From: Chryseobacterium oryctis | Lineage (GTDB): Bacteria; Bacteroidota; Bacteroidia; Flavobacteriales; Weeksellaceae | Reading direction: 5' to 3' | NCBI RefSeq assembly: GCF_025971925.1 | Contig: NZ_JAPDHV010000001.1 | Location: forward strand, 248,001-312,000 | Length of the DNA: 64,000 bases | Shown here: one piece after another, positions 50,939 to 59,572 of the stretch | How the letters are laid out: every line of letters starts with the position of its first letter | How positions within the stretch are numbered: the first letter of the stretch is position 1 | The notes under the pieces: generated by a model | What the model was told of the DNA's origin: nothing | Database searches by the model: none | What the model saw: only the letters and a program-made list of their open reading frames with translations | Made by a program: the position numbers and the translations under genes

Positions 50939-51782
50939 AAAACTCCTGATTAATACTGCAAAAATTCTTGTCAGTATTGTTTTATTGTATTTTGTTTTCA
51001 AAAAAATACCTTTTAAAGATGTTGCTCAACTTTGGTCCACTGTTAATGTTTTTTACATCATATTAGCAGCATTTTTCTTCTTGGCCTCTCAAGTTTTGTC
51101 TACAAAAAGGCTTGAATTTTATTTGGATTCAAATAATTTCAACTTGAACTTCAAAAGCAATTTAGAACTTTACTTTTTAGGAATGTTTTACAATTTTTTC
51201 ATCCCCGGAGGAATTGGCGGTGATGCCTATAAAGTATACATTTTAAATAAAAAATTCGGATGGAGTGCCAAGAAAATTACTTCAGCTTTATTTAATGACA
51301 GATTGAGCGGATTATTAGCTATTTGTGTTCTGATTCTTTGTTTTTCAGCTTTTTTATTTGAAGTTCAGTGGGTTTTACTGATTATTGGTTTAATTATTTT
51401 AGGAATCGGATTCACTTATTTTTTGACAAAAAAAATATTTTCTACCTATACAGAAATTTTCTTCAAGACTTTCGCAATATCAATCATCATTCAGCTTTTG
51501 CAAGTGATTTGCTTTTTTTTAATTATGAAAAGTCTGGGAGTACATGATAATTTTACGATTTATACCGTTACATTTTTGGGAAGTTCCATATTAAGTTTGA
51601 TTTCGTTTGCGGGAATTGGTGTAAGAGAAATGCTATTTCTTCAGGCTTCAAAATATTTTGAATTCAATGCTTCAATTTCTGTATCAGCATCTTTACTTTT
51701 TACGGTAATTACAGCATTTTTTTCGCTTTTTGGAATTATATTCCAATTAAGAAAGCTAAATTTAAACCTTAGAGAAAAATAA
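50919..51782 (+). CDS. Flippase-like/LPG synthase transmembrane-domain protein
   Basis: 287 residues, start TTG at 50919, overlapping the GT2 gene by 20 nt. It has seven or eight membrane segments and the family's FYNFFIPGGIGGDAYKVYIL (about 89-108) and FAGIGVREMLFL near 227. It may move the lipid-linked sugar or a lipid across the membrane, which fits its place after the GT2 gene; this is inferred. Shorter than its relative at 28529 (340 residues). Confidence 0.82.
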   Translation: MEKTKLKKLLINTAKILVSIVLLYFVFKKIPFKDVAQLWSTVNVFYIILAAFFFLASQVLSTKRLEFYLDSNNFNLNFKSNLELYFLGMFYNFFIPGGIGGDAYKVYILNKKFGWSAKKITSALFNDRLSGLLAICVLILCFSAFLFEVQWVLLIIGLIILGIGFTYFLTKKIFSTYTEIFFKTFAISIIIQLLQVICFFLIMKSLGVHDNFTIYTVTFLGSSILSLISFAGIGVREMLFLQASKYFEFNASISVSASLLFTVITAFFSLFGIIFQLRKLNLNLREK

Positions 51783-51783
51783 C

Positions 51784-52497
51784 ATGAATTTTATAAAGAA
51801 CAATCTGGCAAATGCATTAACATTAGGAAACCTTTTTTCAGGCTGTATTGGGGCAATACATTTGATTTTAGGAGATTATCAGACGACGGCAATCTGCATT
51901 ATCCTTTCTTTAATCTTAGATTTTTTTGACGGATTTGTGGCAAGAGCCTTAAAAGCAAATTCTAATTTGGGAGTTCAGCTTGATTCTTTGGCAGATATGG
52001 TGAGTTTCGGATTAATTCCGGGACTAACAATGTATGCTGCATTAGAACCTTTCGGGAATATTTTTTTAGACACCGAATTACCTTTCGAAATCAAATATCT
52101 AGGATTATTTGTTACTCTTTTTTCATGCTTAAGATTGGCAATTTTCAATTTAGATGAAGACCAAAAATACTATTTTAAAGGATTGAATACTCCGTCCAAT
52201 ACCATCTTGATTTTCGGATTGTATTACGTTCAGAAAGAAAGTGGTGATTTTACATTTTTATTTGAAAATTCTTTATTTTTAATATTATTTACGGCAGTTT
52301 CATCTTGGTTGTTGATTAGCCCAATTAAAATGATTGCCATGAAGTTCAAATCGATGAAATTGCAGGATAACTATCCTAAACTAGCCTTATTGATTGGTTC
52401 CATTATCATTTTACTTATTTTCAAAACGGTAGGAATTCCGTTGGTGATTATGTATTATATTTTAATATCAATTATATTTCAAAAACAACTTAAATAA
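51784..52497 (+). CDS. pssA: CDP-diacylglycerol-serine phosphatidyltransferase
   Basis: 237 residues with the intact CDP-alcohol phosphatidyltransferase signature: LDFFDGFVARALKANSNLGV and QLDSLADMVSFG (Asp, Asp-Gly, Ala-Arg, Gly, Asp, Asp all kept). NALTLGNLFSGCIG near the N-terminus is typical of bacterial type II PssA. It joins serine to CDP-diacylglycerol for phosphatidylethanolamine. About seven membrane segments. 1 nt after the previous gene. Confidence 0.92.
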   Translation: MNFIKNNLANALTLGNLFSGCIGAIHLILGDYQTTAICIILSLILDFFDGFVARALKANSNLGVQLDSLADMVSFGLIPGLTMYAALEPFGNIFLDTELPFEIKYLGLFVTLFSCLRLAIFNLDEDQKYYFKGLNTPSNTILIFGLYYVQKESGDFTFLFENSLFLILFTAVSSWLLISPIKMIAMKFKSMKLQDNYPKLALLIGSIIILLIFKTVGIPLVIMYYILISIIFQKQLK

Positions 52498-52512
52498 GTT
52501 ATAACTAAAAAA

Positions 52513-53277
52513 ATGAATTTAAAATTATATAAACCGCTTTGTATCTTTGATTTAGAAACCACAGGAACCAATATAGGAAAAGACAGAATCGTAGAAATCT
52601 GCATTCTAAAAGTAAATCCTGATGCTTCTAGAGAAAGCAAGACATGGCGTGTAAATCCCGAAATGCCAATTCCAAAAGAAAGCAGTGAAGTGCACGGAAT
52701 TTATGATGAAGACGTAAAAGATGCTCCTACCTTCAAAGAAATTGCTTCAAAAGTAATGGAAATGATTAATGGAACGGACTTAGGCGGCTTTAATTCAAAC
52801 AGATTCGATGTTCCTCTTTTAGCCGAAGAACTTTTGAGAGTCGGGATGGATTTTGACCTGAACAAATTCAAACTGGTTGATGCACAAACTATTTTCCATA
52901 AAAAAGAACCAAGAAATCTTGGAGCAGCCTATCAGTTTTATTGTGGAAAAACATTGGAAAATGCCCATTCTGCAGAAGCTGATGTAATGGCTACTTTTGA
53001 GGTTTTGGATGCTCAGGTTGGAAAATACGACGATATTCCTAATGAAGTTTCTGAACTAAGCGAGTTTACCTTCCATAATAAAAATGCAGATTTGGCAGGA
53101 TTCATTGGTTATAATGATAAAAATGAAGAAGTTTTCAACTTCGGAAAGTATAAAGGACAAGTTGTGAAAACAGTTTTCCAGAAAGACCTTGGCTATTATG
53201 GATGGCTTCAAAACGCAGATTTTCCTCTTTATACAAAGAAAATTTTTACAAAAATTCAATTATCAAGCAGGTTTTAA
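52513..53277 (+). CDS. DEDD-type 3'-5' exonuclease with ExoX-like C-terminal part
   Basis: 254 residues. Exo motifs: Asp/Glu in CIFDLETTGTNIGKD (about 11-25), FNSNRFDVPLLAEELLR (about 94-110), and the HxxxxD ending HSAEADVMATF (about 154-164), that is a DnaQ-like DEDDh fold. After residue 200 comes EEVFNFGKYKGQVVKTVFQK, a small domain also found at the end of ExoX-type nucleases. It digests DNA or RNA from the 3' end. 15 nt after pssA. Confidence 0.9.
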   Translation: MNLKLYKPLCIFDLETTGTNIGKDRIVEICILKVNPDASRESKTWRVNPEMPIPKESSEVHGIYDEDVKDAPTFKEIASKVMEMINGTDLGGFNSNRFDVPLLAEELLRVGMDFDLNKFKLVDAQTIFHKKEPRNLGAAYQFYCGKTLENAHSAEADVMATFEVLDAQVGKYDDIPNEVSELSEFTFHNKNADLAGFIGYNDKNEEVFNFGKYKGQVVKTVFQKDLGYYGWLQNADFPLYTKKIFTKIQLSSRF

Positions 53278-53280
53278 TAT

Positions 53281-53679
53281 ATGAGCGAACTGGTAAAATT
53301 TAAATTTTACGAAACCGCCCTTCAAGCCAACAGAGACAAACAAATTTTGGCTGAAAATGGCATCAACAGCTTCATAGCAAACGAACAACTGATTCAATCG
53401 GATTGGTTGCTTTCTCAGGCTGTTGGCGGAATTCAGCTACAAGTTTTTGATGAAGATTTGAAAAAAGCTAAACAAATTCTGGAAGAATATAAAGAAAATC
53501 AAGAATTTGCTTTAGAAGTAGAGCACACCATTGAAAACCCTGAATTTGATTTTGTATGCCCAAAATGCGGTTCAAATCATATTTACAGAGATGATAGTGC
53601 CACAAGCTTTTTCGGAATCTCAATTTTAACGAGTCATAAATTTATCTGCTATTATTGCGGAAATGAATTTACACATTAA
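53281..53679 (+). CDS. DUF2007 protein with C-terminal zinc ribbon
   Basis: 132 residues. The first 75 match the DUF2007 ferredoxin-like fold (KFYETALQANRDKQILAENG, AVGGIQLQVFDEDLKKAKQI). The end has two Cys pairs, FVCPKCGSNHIYR and FICYYCGNEF, forming a zinc ribbon. Function unknown. It starts 3 nt after the exonuclease gene. Confidence 0.85.
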   Translation: MSELVKFKFYETALQANRDKQILAENGINSFIANEQLIQSDWLLSQAVGGIQLQVFDEDLKKAKQILEEYKENQEFALEVEHTIENPEFDFVCPKCGSNHIYRDDSATSFFGISILTSHKFICYYCGNEFTH

Positions 53680-53693
53680 AAACAATAGAATAT

Positions 53694-54299
53694 ATGAAAA
53701 TCATCTGCATAGGAAGAAATTATAGTGAACATGCAAAAGAATTAGGAAACGAAATCCCAGAAAAACCAGTAATTTTCATGAAACCAGATACTGCTATTCT
53801 GAAAGGAAATGATTTTTACATCCCTGAATTTTCCAATGACGTTCATTATGAGCTTGAAGTTGTTGTAAAAATTTCAAAAGGCGGAAAATACATTCAAAAA
53901 GAATCTGCTCACAAACATTACGAAGAAATTGGGTTGGGAATCGATTTTACAGCAAGAGACCTTCAAAGTGAACTTAAATCTAAAGGACTTCCCTGGGAAC
54001 TTGCAAAATGCTTCGATGGCTCTGCTGTGGTTGGTAATTTCTTTAAAAAAGAAAATTACAATCTAGAATCACTTAATTTTTCATTATTAAAAAATAAAGA
54101 GAAAGTTCAGGACGGCAACACAAAAGATATGATTTTTACTATTGATGATATTATTGCTTTTGTTTCTCAATATTTTACCCTGAGAGTTGGCGACCTTATC
54201 TTCACCGGAACGCCTAAAGGAGTAGGAAAAGTAGAAGAAAGAGATATTCTTGAAGCCTACCTTGAAAACGAAAAAATGCTTGACATACGAATATTATAA
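53694..54299 (+). CDS. Fumarylacetoacetate hydrolase family protein
   Basis: 201 residues, the short FAH form. The metal-binding acids are in HYELEVVVKISKGG (about 62-75, ExE) and GLGIDFTARDLQ (about 81-92). The end has the conserved RVGDLIFTGTPKGVG. Members act as acylpyruvases or oxaloacetate decarboxylases; the particular substrate is not evident. Fifth gene of the run that begins with GT2. Confidence 0.9.
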   Translation: MKIICIGRNYSEHAKELGNEIPEKPVIFMKPDTAILKGNDFYIPEFSNDVHYELEVVVKISKGGKYIQKESAHKHYEEIGLGIDFTARDLQSELKSKGLPWELAKCFDGSAVVGNFFKKENYNLESLNFSLLKNKEKVQDGNTKDMIFTIDDIIAFVSQYFTLRVGDLIFTGTPKGVGKVEERDILEAYLENEKMLDIRIL

Positions 54300-54358
54300 A
54301 TAATCGAATGTAGAATTTAACATAATTTTTGTATCTTTAAGTAACAAAATTAAAGGCT

Positions 54359-54796
54359 ATGTTAAACATTGTACTACCCGTAGATTTTGGGGACAAAACA
54401 GATCAACTTGTAGATGGAGCAGTAAAATTTGCTAAACAGGTAAACGGAAAAATTTTCTTAATTCACGTTGCTCCTTCAGATATTGGTTTTGCAATTGGGG
54501 ATATGGGATATCAATATTTCCCGGAAGTGGAAGCAAATGAAATAAGAGAAGAATTGGTTCAGCTTAATAAAATTGAACAAAGAATTCTGGCTCAGGATGT
54601 AGATTGTGAACATTTTCTAAAACAAGGTCTTGCTAAAGAAATTATTTTAGAATATTCTAAAATGAAAAATGCAGACTTTATTGTAATGGGTTCACACGGA
54701 AGAAGCGGAATATATGATGTATTTGTAGGAAGCTTAACCAAAGGATTAACAAAAGATTCACCCATTCCTGTTCTGGTAATTCCTATACATGAGTAA
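54359..54796 (+). CDS. Universal stress protein
   Basis: 145 residues, single UspA domain. It begins MLNIVLPVDFGDKTDQLVDG and ends with the ATP-binding motif GSHGRSGIYDVFVGSLTKGL (about 119-138) and PIPVLVIP. The Gly-rich loop suggests the ATP-binding subclass. Cytoplasmic. Confidence 0.92.
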   Translation: MLNIVLPVDFGDKTDQLVDGAVKFAKQVNGKIFLIHVAPSDIGFAIGDMGYQYFPEVEANEIREELVQLNKIEQRILAQDVDCEHFLKQGLAKEIILEYSKMKNADFIVMGSHGRSGIYDVFVGSLTKGLTKDSPIPVLVIPIHE

Positions 54797-54820
54797 ATTA
54801 AATTTTAATCGTTAATATAA

Positions 54821-54859
54821 AAAAACCGATCAAAAAACATAAGTTTTGATCGGTTTTTT
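54821..54859. terminator. Bidirectional terminator
   Basis: Fifteen-base arms AAAAACCGATCAAAA and TTTTGATCGGTTTTT between convergent genes. Confidence 0.85.
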
Positions 54860-54876
54860 ACTATATAACCAATTAA

Positions 54877-55110
54877 TTAACCTTCTTTTTTGTAGATTTT
54901 CGGATCATAGTAAGGGAACTTACCTTCCGTTGGAGAATAGTAGTCTTTATCTTTATCGCCACCTAGTGTAACCACTAGAACATAGCACCAATAAACAAAC
55001 AATACACAGCAAACGATAAATAAAATCCAGTTTAAAACATTTCCAAATGAATCAAAAAAACCGAAAGACCATTTGAAAACTTTACTTAAGAATAACCAGA
55101 AAGACGTCAT
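54877..55110 (-). CDS. Small membrane protein, DUF6341-like
   Basis: 77 residues. One strong membrane segment (VLNWILFIVCCVLFVYWCYVLVV, about 25-47, region) and a polar tail rich in Asp, Tyr and Lys (GGDKDKDYYSPTEGKFPYYD). The match to DUF6341, recalled as a neighbour of DUF6427 in flavobacteria, is from memory. It is divergent from the DUF6427 gene with 42 bp between start codons. Function unknown. Confidence 0.75.
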   Translation of the reverse strand: MTSFWLFLSKVFKWSFGFFDSFGNVLNWILFIVCCVLFVYWCYVLVVTLGGDKDKDYYSPTEGKFPYYDPKIYKKEG

Positions 55111-55128
55111 TATTTTCCTTTTTTAAAT

Positions 55129-55136
55129 TAACTTTG
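55129..55136 (+). promoter_or_regulatory. -7 box of the DUF6427/DUF3109 pair
   Basis: TAACTTTG, full match; leader of about 10 nt. Confidence 0.5.
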
Positions 55137-55138
55137 TA

Positions 55139-55146
55139 CAAATTTA
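55139..55146 (-). promoter_or_regulatory. -7 box of the DUF6341-like gene
   Basis: TAAATTTG on the minus strand, full match, only 2 bp from the opposing box; leader of about 22 nt. Confidence 0.5.
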
Positions 55147-55152
55147 AAAAAA

Positions 55153-56058
55153 ATGTTTAAATTACTTTCAAAAGAAAGCAATATTTTTTCAATTCCTGTT
55201 TATATTGGTTTTCTTCTTTTAATAGTAATAATATTTAACATACTGAATTTCAATACCTATGAAGCAATTATTGCCGGAATTACCTTTCTGGGAATTGCTC
55301 TTGGTTATTTTTGTTTTAATAGTATAGCACTTAATTATCAGACACATCTGCCATTATTCCTGTACACTTTTTTCATTTTTGGGCTTTATCCCGGAAGTCT
55401 GGATATAGGAATCGCTGTATCACTTTTAACGAATTCTTTTCTATTACTCCTTTTAACGAGTACTAATGAAGACATCAGAAAAAAATCTTATGTTTTGGTA
55501 GGGTCAATTGTGGCATTAAATTTCATTTTTCTTCCCACAACCTGGCCTATGGCTGTTTTTGTAATTATTCATGTAATTGCTACTTCAGAAAGAATTACTC
55601 TTAATCTTTTCAGGTTTTTACTCGGAATCGTTTTAATTGTATTCAGTTATTTTTCTATCATGTATTTCCTGAATTTCACAACATGGAATATTGATTATTT
55701 CCCATTTGGAAAAATGAAAATAGTAACGGACTACAGTGATATTTTATCTTTAATTCCGATAGCTTTGATGCTTATTTATGCGGTTTATGACCATTTCATC
55801 AATTACAACAAAAAAAGCCCAGTAAGCAGGTATAAATATACCTTTCTACTTGTTTTTTCGCTGGCACAGCTTGTAACCATTATATTATATATGAATAAAA
55901 GCTATGAATATTTGCTTCTTTTGGCATTTCCATCAAGTATTATTTTAAGTAGAATGATAAAATTTCTACCAAAATACTGGATGCAGGAAGTAAGTGTATG
56001 GCTTATTATTGTAAGTTTAATTACCTTTAAAGCAGGTACTTTTTTCGAACTATTTTAA
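55153..56058 (+). CDS. DUF6427 family membrane protein
   Basis: 301 residues with about nine membrane segments from IPVYIGFLLLIVIIFNIL onward and no large soluble part. The family is known from flavobacterial genomes without a defined role. It sits 6 nt upstream of the DUF3109 gene. Confidence 0.8.
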   Translation: MFKLLSKESNIFSIPVYIGFLLLIVIIFNILNFNTYEAIIAGITFLGIALGYFCFNSIALNYQTHLPLFLYTFFIFGLYPGSLDIGIAVSLLTNSFLLLLLTSTNEDIRKKSYVLVGSIVALNFIFLPTTWPMAVFVIIHVIATSERITLNLFRFLLGIVLIVFSYFSIMYFLNFTTWNIDYFPFGKMKIVTDYSDILSLIPIALMLIYAVYDHFINYNKKSPVSRYKYTFLLVFSLAQLVTIILYMNKSYEYLLLLAFPSSIILSRMIKFLPKYWMQEVSVWLIIVSLITFKAGTFFELF

Positions 56059-56064
56059 AAGATT

Positions 56065-56649
56065 ATGATTCAGATTGACGATAAATTGATTTCCGAGGAT
56101 ATTTTTTCCGAAGAATTTGTTTGCAACCTTACAAAATGTAAAGGTGCATGTTGTGTAGAAGGAGATGTTGGTGCTCCTCTTGATAAGAGCGAATTGGAAA
56201 TTTTGGATACTATTTTTGACAAAGTAAAGCCTTATCTTACTCCCGAAGGAATAAAATCTATTGAGGAAATAGGAACATGGACAACTGACCCTATGGACGG
56301 AATGTATGTAACCCCAATGGTGGAAAACAGAGAGTGTGCCTATGTAACTTTTGATGAAAAAGGAATTACAAAATGTGGAATTGAAAAGGCCTATGAAGAC
56401 GGTGCTGTAGATTGGCAAAAACCAATTTCATGCCACCTCTATCCTATCAGAGTAACAGAATATTCTACTTTTACGGCATTTAATTACCATAAATGGGACG
56501 TTTGTAATGACGCTTGTACTCTAGGAAAAGAGCTGCACGTTCCTATATATAAATTCTTAAAAACTCCTTTGATTAGAAAATACGGAGAAGAATTTTATGA
56601 AGTTCTAAGCGATGCCGCAGAAGAATGGAAAAAAGAATATGGTTCTTAA
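56065..56649 (+). CDS. DUF3109 (Cys-cluster) protein
   Basis: 194 residues. The N-terminal Cys cluster FVCNLTKCKGACCVEGDVGAP (in part, about 19-39) and later CAYV, KCGIE, ISCHLYPIR and CNDACTLG supply about eight further Cys, resembling YkgJ-type metal or Fe-S binding proteins. Function unknown. Ends at a symmetrical terminator. Confidence 0.9.
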   Translation: MIQIDDKLISEDIFSEEFVCNLTKCKGACCVEGDVGAPLDKSELEILDTIFDKVKPYLTPEGIKSIEEIGTWTTDPMDGMYVTPMVENRECAYVTFDEKGITKCGIEKAYEDGAVDWQKPISCHLYPIRVTEYSTFTAFNYHKWDVCNDACTLGKELHVPIYKFLKTPLIRKYGEEFYEVLSDAAEEWKKEYGS

Positions 56650-56654
56650 AAAAC

Positions 56655-56684
56655 AAAACCGCAGAAATTTCTGCGGTTTTTATT
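56655..56684. terminator. Bidirectional terminator
   Basis: AAAACCGCAGAAA and TTTCTGCGGTTTT, a perfect palindrome between convergent genes. Confidence 0.85.
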
Positions 56685-56703
56685 CTTTTTATATTAAAGT
56701 TTT

Positions 56704-57390
56704 TTACCCTTTAAAATCTTCATCAGAAACCCCTGAGTTTATAACCACTTTAGTTGTTTTAATCGTAACCTTCTGCCCATTTCCTTCTGCATCTATTTCC
56801 TGTGGAAATTTGATTCCATCTACCGTCATATAGCTTTTAACAATTGCAGTTCCTTCTTTAGAATTAGATTTGTATAGTAATCCTGTTTCAGCATCAAAAT
56901 AATATTTACCACTATCCGAAGATAAAACATTATAGTTTTTACCATCAACATTTTCTACAGTAGGTGATTGAAATTTAGTTTCATAATATCCTAATGCATC
57001 TATTACTTTTCCTTTCTTAAGTTCAGAAATTTTATCTGCAGGAATCATACTTTTATTACCCATCTGCTCGAAGTAACCTTTTTCTCCATCAAAAAGCTGA
57101 ACCATTTTCTGCCCCATAACAAGTTGTTCAGATTTGAACTTATTTCCCATTTTTTTTGTTGACATGCTAACTTCCATTCCTTGTACAGAAAGTACATTAT
57201 CTATCACTGTTGACTTTACTCCTTCCAGTTTTTCTTTTCCTCCTAAAGCTTTAATATAATTATCAATAACTTCCTTAGGTGTCAGTTTAGACTGCTTTAT
57301 TTCTGTTTTATCAGTTACTGCTTTTTGTTGTGCATATACAGAAGTAGAAAAAAGAACTGCACAAAAAAATGGAATGATTATTTTTTTCAT
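56704..57390 (-). CDS. Secreted LolA/RseB-like lipid-binding-fold protein
   Basis: 228 residues. The signal peptide ends VYAQ at about 21. The mature chain starts with KLTPKEVIDNYIKALGGKEK, then repeated beta strands (MEVSMSTKKMGNKFKSEQLV, KMVQLFDGEKGYFEQ, KYYFDAETGLLYKSN) like outer-membrane lipoprotein-sorting (LolA-type) folds. Such domains also occur at the end of periplasmic peptidases. A periplasmic carrier role is likely but unproven. Confidence 0.75.
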   Translation of the reverse strand: MKKIIIPFFCAVLFSTSVYAQQKAVTDKTEIKQSKLTPKEVIDNYIKALGGKEKLEGVKSTVIDNVLSVQGMEVSMSTKKMGNKFKSEQLVMGQKMVQLFDGEKGYFEQMGNKSMIPADKISELKKGKVIDALGYYETKFQSPTVENVDGKNYNVLSSDSGKYYFDAETGLLYKSNSKEGTAIVKSYMTVDGIKFPQEIDAEGNGQKVTIKTTKVVINSGVSDEDFKG

Positions 57391-57448
57391 ATACTATATT
57401 TAGGCTGTAAATATAAAAAATGTAAAAGACAAAATGATTCAAAAAATA

Positions 57449-57476
57449 AAAAACCACCAAAATATGGTGGTTTTAA
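57449..57476 (-). terminator. Terminator of tig
   Basis: AAAACCACCA and TGGTGGTTTT arms with a 5-nt loop. Confidence 0.85.
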
Positions 57477-57496
57477 AATATTTATATCTCAATAAA

Positions 57497-58831
57497 TTAT
57501 TTTTTAAGCTCTTCTAAGAACTCATCATGAGAAATTGCTGTTTCTTTTTTAGTAGCTTTTTCAAGAATAACATCTTTCAATTTAGCCATAGCAACTTCAG
57601 AAGAAATTTGTCTTACCTGCTCTTGGTCTTTCAACATTTCAACAGCATATTTTTGGATTTCTTCATCACCTAAATGATGGATTCCGTAAATAGCTAATTG
57701 ATTTTTCACCAATTGTTCAGCCTGAGCTAAAACATCAGCATAATCTAATTGAATTTCATTATCAGCCATCAATTTACCCTCGATGATTTGATATTTTAAT
57801 TGATTTTTCTCTGCTTCAAGAATTTCTTTTGCCTGTTCTTCAGACTGGATATTTTGATTAGAGAATACCAACCACTTAACTAAGAAAGCTTCAGGAAGTT
57901 TTACTTCTTCTTTCTCAGAAACTTGTTCTAAGATTTTATTTACGAAGTGAACATCTGCATTTTGTTGGAAATATTCATCTAGTTCAGATTTTACTTTTTC
58001 TTTCAACTCTTCTTCAGACTTGATAGTTCCTTCTCCATAAACTTTATCAAAAAGTTCTTGGTTTAATTCTGCTAAATTTAAAGCATAAAAATCTTTTACT
58101 TTTACTTCAACTTCAGCATGGTGTAAGTGCTCAACTTCTTCTTTAGAGAATCCTAATTCTTTAGCTAAAGCTTCGTCACCAGCAAGAGTTTCTTTAGAAA
58201 CTTTTACAGAACCATCCATTTTCAAAGACTTTACTAATTTGAAAGCTTCTTTGTTTTCTGCAGTGATTACTACATTTTTTGGATGATGGTTGTGCTCTCC
58301 TTCAGCATCTTCTTCAACAACCTGAGAAATTTCTAAAGCAACATATGAGTCTTTATTGATTTTGTCTTGAGGAGCCTGCTCAGCAAAACGCTTTTGCATG
58401 TTCTCAATACTTTTGTTGATTTCTTTATCAGAAGCTTCTACTTTATAATGAGGAGCCTCATATTTAGCCAAATCTATAGTGAATTCAGGCTCATACCCAA
58501 CTTCAAAAGCAACAGATAACTGATCAGCATTGTAATCGAATTCGTTTACTGGCTGAGGAACAGGCTGACCAACTAATCTTAATTTATTTTCGTTAACATA
58601 GTTGTTTAATGCATCAGAAACTTGTTTGTTGATTTCTTCGAATGCAATACCTGCTTCATATTGTTTTCTAACCATACTCAAAGGCACTTTCCCTTTTCTG
58701 AAACCAGGAACTTGCGCATTTTTAGCATAATTAATTAATTGCTTTTCTACTTTTTCTTTATAGTCAGATTTTTCCAATGTCACTGTAAGCAATGCACTTA
58801 CATCATCATGGTTTTGTGCGGTAACCTTCAT
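57497..58831 (-). CDS. tig: Trigger factor
   Basis: 444 residues. The ribosome-binding N-domain is at about 1-140, with the near-signature VPGFRKGKVPLSMVRKQY (about 38-55). The central peptidyl-prolyl isomerase region is poorly conserved (about 150-240, with HNHHPKN and HLHHAEV), and a helical C-domain follows. A weak middle domain is normal for Bacteroidota trigger factors. It chaperones new chains at the ribosome. Confidence 0.9.
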   Translation of the reverse strand: MKVTAQNHDDVSALLTVTLEKSDYKEKVEKQLINYAKNAQVPGFRKGKVPLSMVRKQYEAGIAFEEINKQVSDALNNYVNENKLRLVGQPVPQPVNEFDYNADQLSVAFEVGYEPEFTIDLAKYEAPHYKVEASDKEINKSIENMQKRFAEQAPQDKINKDSYVALEISQVVEEDAEGEHNHHPKNVVITAENKEAFKLVKSLKMDGSVKVSKETLAGDEALAKELGFSKEEVEHLHHAEVEVKVKDFYALNLAELNQELFDKVYGEGTIKSEEELKEKVKSELDEYFQQNADVHFVNKILEQVSEKEEVKLPEAFLVKWLVFSNQNIQSEEQAKEILEAEKNQLKYQIIEGKLMADNEIQLDYADVLAQAEQLVKNQLAIYGIHHLGDEEIQKYAVEMLKDQEQVRQISSEVAMAKLKDVILEKATKKETAISHDEFLEELKK

Positions 58832-58853
58832 TATTGATTAAAATTTTAGGTTG

Positions 58854-58861
58854 CAAAAATA
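58854..58861 (-). promoter_or_regulatory. -7 box of tig
   Basis: TATTTTTG on the minus strand, full match; leader of about 17 nt. Confidence 0.5.
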
Positions 58862-58925
58862 TGAAAATTTTATGAAAATCACTCATTTAAAATCAACTAA
58901 TAAAGCTAAATATTGTTAAATAAAA

Positions 58926-58948
58926 AACCACTGAAAAAATCAGTGGTT
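58926..58948 (-). terminator. Terminator of the TonB receptor/lipoprotein pair
   Basis: AACCACTGA and TCAGTGGTT arms with a T-run on the minus strand. Confidence 0.75.
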
Positions 58949-58977
58949 ACCAAAATATAATATATGATGCTTTTTTG

Positions 58978-59541
58978 TTAGTGAATACTAATTATAGCAT
59001 CTACATCACTCTCTCCTCCAACAGTACTTCCCAGTTGATTATCAGCAGAAGGCGAATTATCATTTACTGAAGTTGCCCCGTGAATAAGTTTAATATTTAC
59101 CTTACCTGTAGAAGTTGTACCTGTAACAGTCCATTCTGTTTTAAGACCTAATTTTTTACCATCAGTTCTTACAATATCATCTGCGGCCCTCTTTACTTTT
59201 ACCTCTGCACCTGCAAACTCAAAGATAACAAAATGTTCGTCCTTTTCTTCTAAAATCTCATCATTTGCACTATGATAATGATCATCATGTTTCACCTGAA
59301 AATCTAGAGAAACATTATATACATCTCCTGCATGTGCATGAATATGAGCATCTGCCACTCCTCCTATATAATTAATCGTCTGAACATCACTTGCATCATT
59401 TTTATTGGTAAGAGTAACAACCAATTTTTCAATTTCCTCATGCTCATGGATATCTTCAGGAATATCATCTTCCCCATTTCTACAAGAGAAAAGTAAAACA
59501 GCTGCGAAAAGTAATAGTGCTATATTGAATAATTTTTTCAT
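58978..59541 (-). CDS. His-rich lipoprotein next to a TonB receptor
   Basis: 187 residues. Signal peptide with a lipobox ending in FSC at residue 20 (LLFAAVLLFSCRNGED). The mature part is rich in His and acids: DIHEHEEIEK, AHIHAHAGD, KHDDHYHSAND and EEKDEHF, pointing to binding of a metal such as zinc, copper or nickel. The rest is beta-rich. It starts 31 nt after the receptor gene's stop, so they share a transcript. Metal choice is inference. Confidence 0.8.
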   Translation of the reverse strand: MKKLFNIALLLFAAVLLFSCRNGEDDIPEDIHEHEEIEKLVVTLTNKNDASDVQTINYIGGVADAHIHAHAGDVYNVSLDFQVKHDDHYHSANDEILEEKDEHFVIFEFAGAEVKVKRAADDIVRTDGKKLGLKTEWTVTGTTSTGKVNIKLIHGATSVNDNSPSADNQLGSTVGGESDVDAIISIH

Positions 59542-59572
59542 TGTAATTTTAAATTTTAAGTATTAATAATAA

